A stretch of 64,000 bases of DNA, taken from contig NZ_OMPD01000014.1 in NCBI RefSeq assembly GCF_900312745.1, forward strand, positions 62,001 to 126,000. Direction: 5' to 3'. Positions 54,774 to 63,283 of the stretch are shown in pieces (within the stretch, counting starts at the first letter, position 1; each line of letters begins with the position of its first letter). Source of the stretch: Aquimarina sp. AU58. Its GTDB lineage: Bacteria; Bacteroidota; Bacteroidia; Flavobacteriales; Flavobacteriaceae. The notes under the pieces are model-generated. The model was not told the DNA's origin, did not search any database, and worked only from the letters and a program-made list of their open reading frames with translations. Both the position numbers and the translations under genes were made by a program.

Positions 54774-55728
54774 ATTTGTAATTTTTTGGATTATCAAATA
54801 TTTTACATCTAATAAATGCATCAACGGTTAAAATTTCAATGCATAATTCAAGTTCGTCAAAAGGTATTTCATCAAAATTAATACTTTCAGTTACTTTAGA
54901 AACGAGAATATCAACTGTTTTCTGAAATGAACCATCAGGATCATTTTTATCAAATAATTTCAGAAATTCTCTCTTAATTTTTCCTAGCACAGAATTACTT
55001 TTGTTTAAGCCTTGTTTATCAAATTCCTTATATATAGAATCGACTTTAGTGTAAAATAAAGCATTTTCCGTAATTATTAACCTTGTTCTATCTAATTTAT
55101 TATGAACAATCTTTCGTTCAATTTCAAATGAATCTATATTATCAATTTTGTTAGAATCGTCCCAATCCTCATTGGAAAGGACATTAATGATTGATGCCAG
55201 ATTTGTTTCAATCTTTGATATGTCAACTTCTCCTCCAAGTTCTGATTTGATGAAATCATACAATGGCTTTTGGTTTATAGCTTTCCTTGATAAAATGTCG
55301 TTCAATATTGAATTAATATCAAATATGTCTGAAGATGGGTTAAAAGGAAGTTTGTACGGGTTTTTAAATGTCTTTGTTCTTAAATCACTGGCATCTTTTG
55401 AAATGGAAATGAATTTAAAAGAATAGTCAGAATAATCCGTTAAAGATTTTTTACCTAAAGCACTTTCAATTTTTTGCTTTGTAGAAGTAGCTGATACTTG
55501 AATTATGATTTTGTTTTTTTTATCTATTAAGTCGATAGCTTCTGCATTTTGCAGAATTTTATTCATATTTACTAATTCATAACTATATAGTAAGTTGAAA
55601 AAATGAAAGTAAAAGTTTTCAGCATGTAAATGCAGATCCAAGAAATTTAGCTTTCCTCTTGATTCGATTCTTCTTGATAGGACATGCAATTTTTCTTCAA
55701 TATATGTGTAATAAGTATTTCTTCTCAC
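54760..55728 (-). CDS. ABC-3C system SMEK-domain effector
   Basis: A 322-aa protein. N-terminal SMEK domain: YIEEKLHVLSRRIESRGKLN, LHAENFYFHFFNLLYSYELVNMN, then AEAIDLIDKKNKIIIQVSAT, a stretch like a PD-(D/E)xK nuclease core (D...Q-V-S). The C-terminal 130 residues are a helical region that likely binds the middle component. The gene overlaps the middle-component gene by 14 nt and follows the Shedu-like gene by about 60 nt. Probable toxic or nuclease effector; activity is inferred. Confidence 0.8.
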   Translation of the reverse strand: MRRNTYYTYIEEKLHVLSRRIESRGKLNFLDLHLHAENFYFHFFNLLYSYELVNMNKILQNAEAIDLIDKKNKIIIQVSATSTKQKIESALGKKSLTDYSDYSFKFISISKDASDLRTKTFKNPYKLPFNPSSDIFDINSILNDILSRKAINQKPLYDFIKSELGGEVDISKIETNLASIINVLSNEDWDDSNKIDNIDSFEIERKIVHNKLDRTRLIITENALFYTKVDSIYKEFDKQGLNKSNSVLGKIKREFLKLFDKNDPDGSFQKTVDILVSKVTESINFDEIPFDELELCIEILTVDAFIRCKIFDNPKNYKYATT

Positions 55729-55789
55729 GAGTCAAAAATATTGATTATATTCAAAATATCAATTATAGCTTTTTTTGGCATTACGTTTT

Positions 55790-56461
55790 TTAATTCAATA
55801 GCCTTCTCCACATTTCCATATATCCATACTCTTTCCAAAATTTTTCTAAATCAGAATCTTTTAATGATTTAGGATTTTCTTCAAAACTCCAAAAATCTCC
55901 ATAGTTTTTTTTAGCTGACTCTAAAGAGTTTAAAAATGAATCAATACTTCTTATTTCGATATTAAATTCTTTATTTTGATACGCTCTCCATTTTATTGCA
56001 TTTTCAGTGTGCCAATCCCTTCTTAATCCTCCAATCAATATATATCTAAATTTCGAAACTGCACCGAAAATTCTTTTTTTCTCTGTCGGATTTTCTTTAA
56101 AATATTTATCCCAAGACCTTACTTGTTCTAAAGCATGATTTAATTCGGCGGTTGGTTCTTTTTTTTTTGTAAATAATCTCATTTTTGGCTTTTCAACTTC
56201 AACTAAAACCCATTCAGGTCCACCAGAATTGTCATTTAACCAAGTAAAATCACATCTATATCTACCGAAACTTACTTCAGAAAAATTCGGTAGAGCACCT
56301 CCTTTTCGAGAGTAAAACTCATAAAATAAAAAAGAATTTTCTTTTAAAATACTTAATAATTCAACTTCTGAATTGTTATCAAAAGCCTTTTTAAGTTTCT
56401 TTTCAACGCCCAATATGTTCCATGTACTCATAAATATCATTTTTGTAATGAATTCTAACAA
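55790..56461 (-). CDS. Shedu-like (DUF4263) anti-phage nuclease
   Basis: A 223-aa open frame; Met-8 or Met-11 (ATG at 56431, MSTWNILGVEKK) may be the true start. The core reads FGRYRCDFTWLNDNSGG, then WVLVEVEKPKMRLFTKKKEPTAELNHALEQVRSW and KFRYILIGGLRRDW, the SduA/DUF4263 PD-(D/E)xK-type nuclease pattern, with catalytic candidates in CDF and EVEKPK. Shedu proteins cut DNA and block phages. It is the first gene of a minus-strand run leading into the ABC-3C genes. Confidence 0.8.
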   Translation of the reverse strand: MLEFITKMIFMSTWNILGVEKKLKKAFDNNSEVELLSILKENSFLFYEFYSRKGGALPNFSEVSFGRYRCDFTWLNDNSGGPEWVLVEVEKPKMRLFTKKKEPTAELNHALEQVRSWDKYFKENPTEKKRIFGAVSKFRYILIGGLRRDWHTENAIKWRAYQNKEFNIEIRSIDSFLNSLESAKKNYGDFWSFEENPKSLKDSDLEKFWKEYGYMEMWRRLLN

Positions 56462-56464
56462 TAG

Positions 56465-56680
56465 AATAAAGGATATAACCTTTATTTTCCATGTATGGTT
56501 ATTTTTAATCTTTTATATCAAACAATATCCGTAATCTACTTTTACAAACATTGTGGTAATCCACAATCACCATTTGTTTTTACCAAACAACCCCATTCTT
56601 CAACTCTTAAGAATTGAAGAATGGGGTTGTGTTTACCAGATAAATGTAACTATTATTATTGAGTATAAAAAACTCCCTAA
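56465..56680. repeat. P-Q composite repeat, copy 1
   Basis: About 215 bp. P hairpin AATAAAGG / CCTTTATT (56465-56486); hairpin ATTGTGG-TAAT-CCACAAT (56550-56567); long hairpin CAACCCCATTCTTCAA / TTGAAGAATGGGGTTG (56588-56629). The order and spacing match 62925-63145. TTCTAAC at 56455-56461 is 6 of 7 to an integron core. Confidence 0.8.
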
Positions 56681-56688
56681 GACGTTAC

Positions 56689-56943
56689 TTATTTTTTAAA
56701 ATCTTGTTCTAGATCTTTTAGTAATTCACTCATTGGCAAGCCAAGCGATTTAGAAATTCTAAAAAGCATGCCTATTTTCATTTCTTGAGTACCTTTTATG
56801 TACTTTCTAAGATTTTCAACATCAATACCTGCATCATGAGCAATATTTTTCTGCACTAATCCTCGTTCAATAATAATTTGCTTAATTCTTTTTGCTAAAA
56901 CAATTACTATTTCAGGACGTTCATGTTTTCCTTTTTTTGCCAT
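56689..56943 (-). CDS. XRE-type HTH regulator
   Basis: An 84-aa regulator with one HTH: RIKQIIIERGLVQKNIAHDAGIDVENLRKYIKGTQEMKIGMLFRISKSLGLPMSELL. Divergent from a structured RNA element; two palindromes lie between them, and the nearer one overlaps a possible promoter of this gene, so it probably represses itself and the other side. Located between the Shedu/ABC-3C operon and the helicase gene. Confidence 0.92.
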   Translation of the reverse strand: MAKKGKHERPEIVIVLAKRIKQIIIERGLVQKNIAHDAGIDVENLRKYIKGTQEMKIGMLFRISKSLGLPMSELLKDLEQDFKK

Positions 56944-56964
56944 GCAGTGAAGGTATATGTAATA

Positions 56965-57010
56965 GATTGTTTACAAATGATTGTAAACAATCGGTTGTAT
57001 GTAACCGATT
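56965..57010. promoter_or_regulatory. Two adjacent operator-like palindromes
   Basis: First: GATTGTTTACAA-ATGA-TTGTAAACAATC (56965-56992), perfect 12-bp arms. Second, overlapping by 4 bp: AATCGGTT-GTATGT-AACCGATT (56989-57010), perfect 8-bp arms. They lie 22-67 bp upstream of the XRE ATG and just before the -33 region of the divergent promoter, a typical place for operator sites. Confidence 0.7.
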
Positions 57011-57012
57011 AA

Positions 57013-57046
57013 TTGTTATATTTATCACTAATTATATATATATTTG
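57013..57046 (+). promoter_or_regulatory. Promoter of the structured RNA element
   Basis: TTGTTA (57013-57018), a 20-bp spacer, then TATATTTG (57039-57046), an exact TAnnTTTG match. Predicted start of transcription near 57052, about 28 nt before the first arm of the structure. Confidence 0.65.
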
Positions 57047-57079
57047 CGATTCTTCGTATAGAAAATATTGAAGCTGTCG

Positions 57080-57203
57080 CTTAGAATCTCACACTAGAAA
57101 ACTGGTAATTTTTGCAAATGAGATGATAAGCAGATTGGCTCACGACCCGGGCGTGGGCTCTCTTATCGTTTGCAGGGTATACCAGTACCTCTAGTGTGGT
57201 AAG
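57080..57203 (+). ncRNA. Strongly structured RNA element, class not assigned
   Basis: Nested pairings from outside in: CTTA/TAAG (57080-57083 with 57200-57203), CACACTAGA/TCTAGTGTG (57090-57098 with 57190-57198), CTGGTA/TACCAG (57102-57107 with 57180-57185), TGCAAA/TTTGCA (57113-57118 with 57169-57174), GATAAG/CTTATC (57125-57130 with 57162-57167) and GCTCACG/CGTGGGC (57138-57144 with 57152-57158) closing on a 7-nt loop. One long, internally bulged rod of about 124 nt with its own promoter. A 6S-like RNA (6S-Flavo) or a leader of the 113-aa gene are the main alternatives. It lacks SRP and tmRNA signatures. Confidence 0.6.
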
Positions 57204-57411
57204 TTGAGTTCCACGCCTATTTTTGGTGGTCTTATTCAACAATTCTTAGCATTGGTTTTACTTTTACTCTAAGTTTCGTAATAATTAGCATAGGCTTTTT
57301 TGTGGGAAGATAGTACTTGGTATGCATTTGATTTTTCTAATGTGTGTTTTAGCAAAGGCTGGAGACTACGCTAATTTTATCTAAATCAAAGGAAACCATA
57401 ACTATAAGCAG
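57204..57411 (+). other. Non-coding stretch between the structured RNA and the 113-aa gene
   Basis: 208 bp with no open frame of note. Near its start CCAC/GTGG and TTGA/TCAA can form a small hairpin (57204-57241). If transcription continues from the RNA promoter this would be leader for the 113-aa gene. Confidence 0.4.
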
Positions 57412-57753
57412 ATGAAAATAGATCTAGACACTCAGATTTTTCCTCAATTTAAGCTATCGACACATCAGGATTTGATCTTATATCTTATTAAGAATGAGTT
57501 ATTAGGTACCCGATTTATAAATCAATTAGGTACGGTCGGTTTTGACACTTCTTTTTTTAGTGTAGAACTGGGTACGGCGATTTTATCATTAATGGGGTTT
57601 AAAAACCGAACCGATGCTTTGTGGGAATGGTATCACAATACTGTAGATAGGTACGCAGCTAAGGTTTGTCTAGAAGATTATGCCACTACCAGAGCAGTTT
57701 CTTTTGATTTTTATATTGCATTACGCATCAAACTACATACCGAACAAGGGTAA
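57412..57753 (+). CDS. 113-aa soluble protein of unknown family
   Basis: A small helical protein with HQDLILYLIKNELLGTRFIN, then VELGTAILSLMGFKNRTDALWEWYHNTVDRYAAKV and a C-terminal FDFYIALRIKLHTEQG. No signal peptide or membrane helix. I do not recognise a named family. It lies on the opposite strand to the defence genes, downstream of the structured RNA and of the operator region shared with the XRE gene. Confidence 0.75.
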   Translation: MKIDLDTQIFPQFKLSTHQDLILYLIKNELLGTRFINQLGTVGFDTSFFSVELGTAILSLMGFKNRTDALWEWYHNTVDRYAAKVCLEDYATTRAVSFDFYIALRIKLHTEQG

Positions 57754-57984
57754 TACAAAAGCTACTATGAGCTCAATTTAGAAAGCTATACAATTGATTT
57801 AATTCTATCGGTTTATTGAACTTTTATTAATGTTCTTCATGGTTTGGATTAGGAAATATAATAGTGCAAGAAACTATCAAGATGACCATACTATTTTAAA
57901 TAGGTAGTGATAGTATCTATTTGGATTATCTAAACAGTACTACCACTAGCGAGATGCTAGCGAGAAAGTGCGAGTATTATTTAC
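57754..57984. other. Intergenic region between convergent genes
   Basis: 231 bp. Near 57947-57962 CTAGC-GAGAT-GCTAG forms a short hairpin close to the end of the helicase gene. No strong T-run and no coding frame seen. Confidence 0.4.
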
Positions 57985-60900
57985 TTATTTTTTATCAAAC
58001 TTTAATTTAGGTAGTACAACCTTATATTCCTTATCATCTTCCGTATCATACCAATACACTAAATACTCAACATTTCCACTTGTTAACTGATAATCATCCT
58101 TAACAAAAGTGTTATATTTTTCATCTATAAAGTGTCTTGAAAATAATAGCACATTTCCTCCACCTTGTTTGGCTAATCCAATACCTATGTTATCCTTAAA
58201 CTGCACGGTATCATTCTCAAGGTCGTCTCCTGATTTGAGAGTATTAATTCTATTTAATGTTTTAAAATATTTTTGAGAACCCAAGTTAATGTCTTTGTGC
58301 CCTAATACTAATTCAAAATGTTTTGGCTGTTCTGTTATTCCTTCATATCTGATTATCTCTAGTTTATCAGAGTTAAAACCATCAAAAAATGATGAATTAC
58401 AATGTATTTGCAAACTTTTCTTTGCTCTAGAACAACCAACATACAAAACTCGTTTAGACTCTGTACAATTAAAGTTATAATCTTCTAGGAGCAAATATAC
58501 ATGGTCAAATTCTTTCCCTTTTGCTTTATGCATAGTTGCTATAATAATTACATTGGCATCAGCATTTATCGCATCTTCCATTTTTATTTCTCGAATATAT
58601 TCGTGCCAGTCTATAAACTGTTTTTGTTTGTCATAATTCACTTCAAATTTTTTAATAATTTCTAAACAGATATCAATGTGAATACTAGAATGATGTTTTG
58701 ATTTAAAATGGTCTTTTGCTTCATTCCACTGGTTATTAAAAATTATACCAGCATCATTTTTTTTCTGTTTAAGAAATTCTGTAAAGGTTCTTAGTTCAAA
58801 TAAGTGATCCAAACTAAATCCTTCTAGCCCAGTAATTAGTCTTGTTTTTTGATCAAATTCATTTAGAAAAGTTCTTAGCATTAAAGCTTGTTTATTCGTC
58901 CTAACTAAAATGGCTCTTGTTCCGTTAAAATTGTCTTTAATTACCATTTCTGCTAGTGACTTTTCTAAAAAAGAAGTAGTATACCTAACTAGCTTAATAT
59001 TCGATAAAACACGTTTATTCACTGGTTCTAACACTTGAACTTTTAACCGATTTGGGATTTTATTAAGTAATTCATTATTGAAATGAACGATGTTTGAACT
59101 ACTTCTATAGTTTTTGATTAAAGAATACTGAGTAGCATTATACTTCTCTTTAAACTCTAGCATGTTCTTATTGGAAGAACCTCTAAATCCATATATATTT
59201 TGATCATCATCGCCAACAGCAATTACTCTAATGTTACCTGCTTTAGTTATTATTGTTTGAATTAGTTCCCATTCAATATCATTTACATCTTGAAATTCAT
59301 CCAAAAGCAATACGCTTTTGTTAATAATGGATGAGATGTCAATTTCCTCATCGTTAATTGCTTTAATACAATCTTGAATTACATTTTTAGATTTCTTTAA
59401 ATCACCCAACTGTCCTATTAATTGAAAACAAAAACCGTGAAAAGTTGTGATCTTAATAAGCCCAGAGTATTCTGGAACAAGTTTTCGGGCTCTGGCTCTA
59501 AATTCTAAAGAAGCTGCTTTTGAAAATGTGAGCATTAAAAATTGTTCAGGTTTTATATCTTCTAATAACAATAGGCTGGCGATTTTATGAACCAAAACCT
59601 TAGTTTTTCCACTTCCAGGGCCCGCTAAGACTAATATATTGTTAGACTTCCCATCATTTACAATTCTTGATTGATCTGTATCTAATTCTCCTATTATTTC
59701 TTTAAGGCGAGTAGGGGTTAGTGGTGTCCTTATTTCCTTTTTCCTTCTCGGAAAATACTTAGATAAAAACTCTTCATAAGGTTGACTAAAGTAGTCATTA
59801 ACATATGCTAAAGCAGATTCGTAGTTTTGGAGTCTTCTTTTGGCATATTCACCAACAATATGAATTTGTTCTGTCTTATGATGGTAATGCTGATTCATTT
59901 TTTTGAAATTCTCATTTGTGAACCTTGGAATTGAATCGTTAATTTCTTCAATATTCAACCTATTGTATGACACCATGAAACCACCTTCTAGTTTTATTGA
60001 TTTTATTTGATTTAAAAACAATAGTGTCTTCTCATATCGCTTAACATCCTCTTCTTTTATTTTTCCGAATAGATGATTAGAATTTTTGAGTTCTAGCATT
60101 GAAAAACTAACAGGTAAGTCTTTTTTATCTTGAGTTTTTAGTTTTTCCTTTTGTTCCTTATGAAATTTTTCAAGAAGTTCATACACATCTAATGATAATT
60201 CATGCCTCCAGTTTATATCCTCAGTTAATGAATCATACTGTTTAACTTTTATTTGGTATAAATCATTTTCTCGGTCGACTCGTTTTTTTTGAATGAAATT
60301 CCTTATTTCCCAATAATTAAGAATATTCTTTATTGCATTAATTGATGTTTTTTCTACACCGTCATCTATTATGTTTTGATTCAATTGCCGCATTGATATT
60401 TTAATATTCTTAGGTAATATTTTATGCATTACCACTTCAATTTTTCGATAACGCTCAAGTATTTTCTTTGAGTTATTGGTAGATTGTGTCAAATTAATAA
60501 ATGCTGTTAGGTCTCTTGCATCACCAAGAATTTGTAGGTTTCTTAATATATCAATGACATCTCTTATTTCTCTTAGTTTCAAGCCTGTTCTATCTGCTAA
60601 ATAGTCAATTCTACATTCATCATCCTTTACTATACGTTGAAGCACTCTTGAACAATGTTGTATTTGAATTTCTGTTATATCCTTACTTTGATGTATTCTT
60701 TCGAGAGCTTTGAAAATGTTTGGAACCATTAAACTATTTGCAAATATGGTTGGTGAGTTTTGCTTTCGTTTTAAAAAACCTTGGTCTTCTAGTGCTGCAA
60801 CTGAAGTTTTAACTCTAGTTTCTAATTCTCGAATTTCAGTATCCCATCCTGCTTTTTGTGCTATTTCTAAGGCAGAATTACTTATCTTCTTTGTTTTTCT

Positions 60901-62802
60901 ATATTTTGACAAATACTTGAGTGCTTGCCAGACTTGCTGAACCTCTTTTTGATTAATTTTGGTTTGTTGCAATAAACTAAAATGTTTGTTTAAATCCTGT
61001 TCGTTAAATAAAATGTAACATTTAGCTTGTATTTTTTCATCTCTACCTGCTCTACCTGCTTCTTGCACATAGCTTTCTAAAGAATCGGATATATTGTAAT
61101 GTATTACTGATTTCACATCATCTTTATCTACTCCCATTCCAAAAGCTGATGTTGCAACAATGATGTCTTTTTCATTATTCATAAAAGCATCCATGTAGTT
61201 TTTCTTTACATCTTTATCCAATTTACCATGAAAATAGGTTGAGTTGAAACCAGCTTTTTCTATTAAACCATGTATTTCTTCAACCCTCTTCGTTCTTGAC
61301 GCATAAATGATTGCTGGTTTTTCACAACGGTCTAATAGTGGGAGTAATGCATTCATTTTTCGTTCAGGATCTTCTACATCTATTACTTCATATTTTAAGT
61401 TAGTTCTACTTGCTCTAGTTACAAATTCATTTAATTCAATATTAAGTTTAGTCTTGAAATATGTTTTGATATCCTCTATCACTTGGGGCTTTGCAGTTGC
61501 TGTAAAGCATGACACAGGTATTTTACCAGACATCTTATTTTCTTCGAGGTTTTGAATGAAATCTGCTATGTATAAATAATCGACTCTAAAATCTTGTCCC
61601 CAAGAAGAAAAGCAATGTGCTTCATCTATTACGAATCTGGCGATTGAACGTTGTTTTAGAATTCTTGATATTGTCGGTGATCGCAGAGATTCGGGAGATA
61701 AATATAATAATTGAACATCTCCTTTTTCTACCCTTTCAATAGCATCTTGTCTTTCTAATGGAGATAACAAGCCGTTAATAGCTACAGCCTTTGTAATATC
61801 AAAGCGTTTTTCAAGATTTTCAACCTGATCTTTCATTAACGAGACTAAGGGAGATATAACTACTGTTAATTGACGAGATAAAGAGCCTTTCATTAAGGCC
61901 GGTAATTGAAAAGTGAGAGATTTCCCTCCTCCAGTAGGAAATACAGCAACAAATGAAGCAGAACTTATTCCGGCTCTAACGGTTTTTTCTTGTAAACTTA
62001 TTCCTTCATTTTGGTCAAATTTTCTAAAGTCTTTATAACCAAAATAGGATTGTAACGCTTTTTTAGGGTTTAAATTAGAATTACAATAATTGCAACTTGG
62101 GTTTCCACAAAACTTAAACCTTATATCATCTAATATTTGTTGCGTTTTAGGTAGCGTATTATGTATCCAATATGCTAAAACAGATTTATCTTCTTTAGTG
62201 TTTAACAATGAAAAAGCATAGGCTAATTCAACAGGATTATCTTTAGCTAATTGAGAAATATTGGCGCTATCACAAATTTTATTTTTGAATAAACGACCTA
62301 TTTCAATGGCAGCATTAATGTTATTGATTTTAAAATTAATTAATTTTAAAAAGCCCGAATAGGCATTTGAACTATTAAGTAAACTAGCATAAACTTGTTG
62401 AATAACAGGATCTAGCTCATTGAATTTATTAAGTTCGTCTATTAATAATTGCTTTGTAAGTTTGCAGTCTGAAAGAGGATTATTATACTCACTATCGTTA
62501 ACAATTTTGTAACCTTTTACTAATTTGTGATACGGGTTATCGCTAAAAAGCAATGGAGACCAAAGCAAAGTATCTACTATTTTTTTATTTCTAAAAATTT
62601 CAGGCCCTAGAACTTTTCCTAAAAATGGAATATCATGAGCAATTATATTGTGACCACATATATACTCAGCCTCCTTAATCCATTTCTCAATTTTAGTTAG
62701 CTGGCTTTCGTGTAATTCTTGTCCATTGAAAAGTGCTCCAACATCCTTTATCTTTCCATTCTTATTGGTTTCAATGTCTATATATAGAATTTTGTTTATC
62801 AT
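57985..62802 (-). CDS. Exonuclease-RecQ-UvrD fusion helicase
   Basis: A 1605-aa multi-domain protein. Part 1 (about 1-130): DEDD-type 3'-5' exonuclease, with DIETNK, GHNIIAHDIPFL and NPLSDCKLT. Then CGNPSCNYCNSN, a zinc-binding-like Cys cluster (about 233). Part 2 (about 270-640): RecQ-type helicase, FPTGGGKS (about 288-295), DEAHCFSSWGQDFR and VDKDDVKSVIHYNISDSLESYVQEAGRAGRD. Part 3 (about 1045-1520): UvrD-type helicase, VLAGPGSGKTKVL, LLDEFQDVNDIEWELI, DDDQNIYGFRGS, MHKAKGKEFDHVYLL. I use ATG 62802; a TTG at 62820 would add six residues. Next to defence genes, so a DNA-processing defence or repair role is plausible. Confidence 0.88.
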   Translation of the reverse strand: MINKILYIDIETNKNGKIKDVGALFNGQELHESQLTKIEKWIKEAEYICGHNIIAHDIPFLGKVLGPEIFRNKKIVDTLLWSPLLFSDNPYHKLVKGYKIVNDSEYNNPLSDCKLTKQLLIDELNKFNELDPVIQQVYASLLNSSNAYSGFLKLINFKINNINAAIEIGRLFKNKICDSANISQLAKDNPVELAYAFSLLNTKEDKSVLAYWIHNTLPKTQQILDDIRFKFCGNPSCNYCNSNLNPKKALQSYFGYKDFRKFDQNEGISLQEKTVRAGISSASFVAVFPTGGGKSLTFQLPALMKGSLSRQLTVVISPLVSLMKDQVENLEKRFDITKAVAINGLLSPLERQDAIERVEKGDVQLLYLSPESLRSPTISRILKQRSIARFVIDEAHCFSSWGQDFRVDYLYIADFIQNLEENKMSGKIPVSCFTATAKPQVIEDIKTYFKTKLNIELNEFVTRASRTNLKYEVIDVEDPERKMNALLPLLDRCEKPAIIYASRTKRVEEIHGLIEKAGFNSTYFHGKLDKDVKKNYMDAFMNNEKDIIVATSAFGMGVDKDDVKSVIHYNISDSLESYVQEAGRAGRDEKIQAKCYILFNEQDLNKHFSLLQQTKINQKEVQQVWQALKYLSKYRKTKKISNSALEIAQKAGWDTEIRELETRVKTSVAALEDQGFLKRKQNSPTIFANSLMVPNIFKALERIHQSKDITEIQIQHCSRVLQRIVKDDECRIDYLADRTGLKLREIRDVIDILRNLQILGDARDLTAFINLTQSTNNSKKILERYRKIEVVMHKILPKNIKISMRQLNQNIIDDGVEKTSINAIKNILNYWEIRNFIQKKRVDRENDLYQIKVKQYDSLTEDINWRHELSLDVYELLEKFHKEQKEKLKTQDKKDLPVSFSMLELKNSNHLFGKIKEEDVKRYEKTLLFLNQIKSIKLEGGFMVSYNRLNIEEINDSIPRFTNENFKKMNQHYHHKTEQIHIVGEYAKRRLQNYESALAYVNDYFSQPYEEFLSKYFPRRKKEIRTPLTPTRLKEIIGELDTDQSRIVNDGKSNNILVLAGPGSGKTKVLVHKIASLLLLEDIKPEQFLMLTFSKAASLEFRARARKLVPEYSGLIKITTFHGFCFQLIGQLGDLKKSKNVIQDCIKAINDEEIDISSIINKSVLLLDEFQDVNDIEWELIQTIITKAGNIRVIAVGDDDQNIYGFRGSSNKNMLEFKEKYNATQYSLIKNYRSSSNIVHFNNELLNKIPNRLKVQVLEPVNKRVLSNIKLVRYTTSFLEKSLAEMVIKDNFNGTRAILVRTNKQALMLRTFLNEFDQKTRLITGLEGFSLDHLFELRTFTEFLKQKKNDAGIIFNNQWNEAKDHFKSKHHSSIHIDICLEIIKKFEVNYDKQKQFIDWHEYIREIKMEDAINADANVIIIATMHKAKGKEFDHVYLLLEDYNFNCTESKRVLYVGCSRAKKSLQIHCNSSFFDGFNSDKLEIIRYEGITEQPKHFELVLGHKDINLGSQKYFKTLNRINTLKSGDDLENDTVQFKDNIGIGLAKQGGGNVLLFSRHFIDEKYNTFVKDDYQLTSGNVEYLVYWYDTEDDKEYKVVLPKLKFDKK

Positions 62803-62924
62803 ACTTCCAAGCGATGGCAAAAAATAGCTGTTTTGGTTTTTCAGCGTTTGTTTATGTATTAGCTAAAAACAAATGCGTTATTTGTGCAGGTGGCTTCTTC
62901 TTTTCTCACATGAAGCACAAGAAT

Positions 62925-63145
62925 AGAATAAAGGATATATGTCCTTTATAATTCTATGTATTATTATTTTGGATCTTTTATATCTAACAATATCCGTGAT
63001 TCATCGATAAGATAATTGTGGATTACCACAATCACCATTTGTTTTTACCAAACAACCCCATACTTCGACTCTTATGAGTCAAAGTATGGGGTTGTGTTTA
63101 CTTGATAAATGTAATTATTATTGTTGAGGATAAAAAATCTCTCGA
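62925..63145. repeat. P-Q composite repeat, copy 2
   Basis: About 220 bp, same layout as 56465-56680: P hairpin ATAAAGGA / TCCTTTAT (62928-62949), hairpin ATTGTGG-ATTA-CCACAAT (63015-63032) and a long hairpin (63053-63094) with 18 of 19 positions paired. At one stem position both sides differ from copy 1 in a compensating way. Confidence 0.8.
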
Positions 63146-63165
63146 TTTCATAATTAGAATCAAGG

Positions 63166-63277
63166 ATTGCCAACAATACAACAATACAACAATATAAAAT
63201 TAGTATTATGAGTTAATTAGAATATTAAAATATTGTGTTTTTAATAAGGATTTTACTTAGGACACATTGTTGGCAAT
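63166..63277 (-). repeat. attC-like inverted repeat A8
   Basis: Perfect 12-bp arms ATTGCCAACAAT / ATTGTTGGCAAT bounding 112 bp, with short ACAACAAT direct repeats inside the first arm. One end is 6 nt after the stop of the membrane protein gene, the same placement as in elements A1-A6. Confidence 0.55.
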
Positions 63278-63283
63278 TTTATT

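Noticed and set aside
57080..57209. The structured RNA as an integron attC site
   Set aside because: A GTTGAGT core occurs at 57203-57209, but no matching RYYYAAC pairs with it on the other side, and the element has its own promoter and continuous stems more like an RNA.
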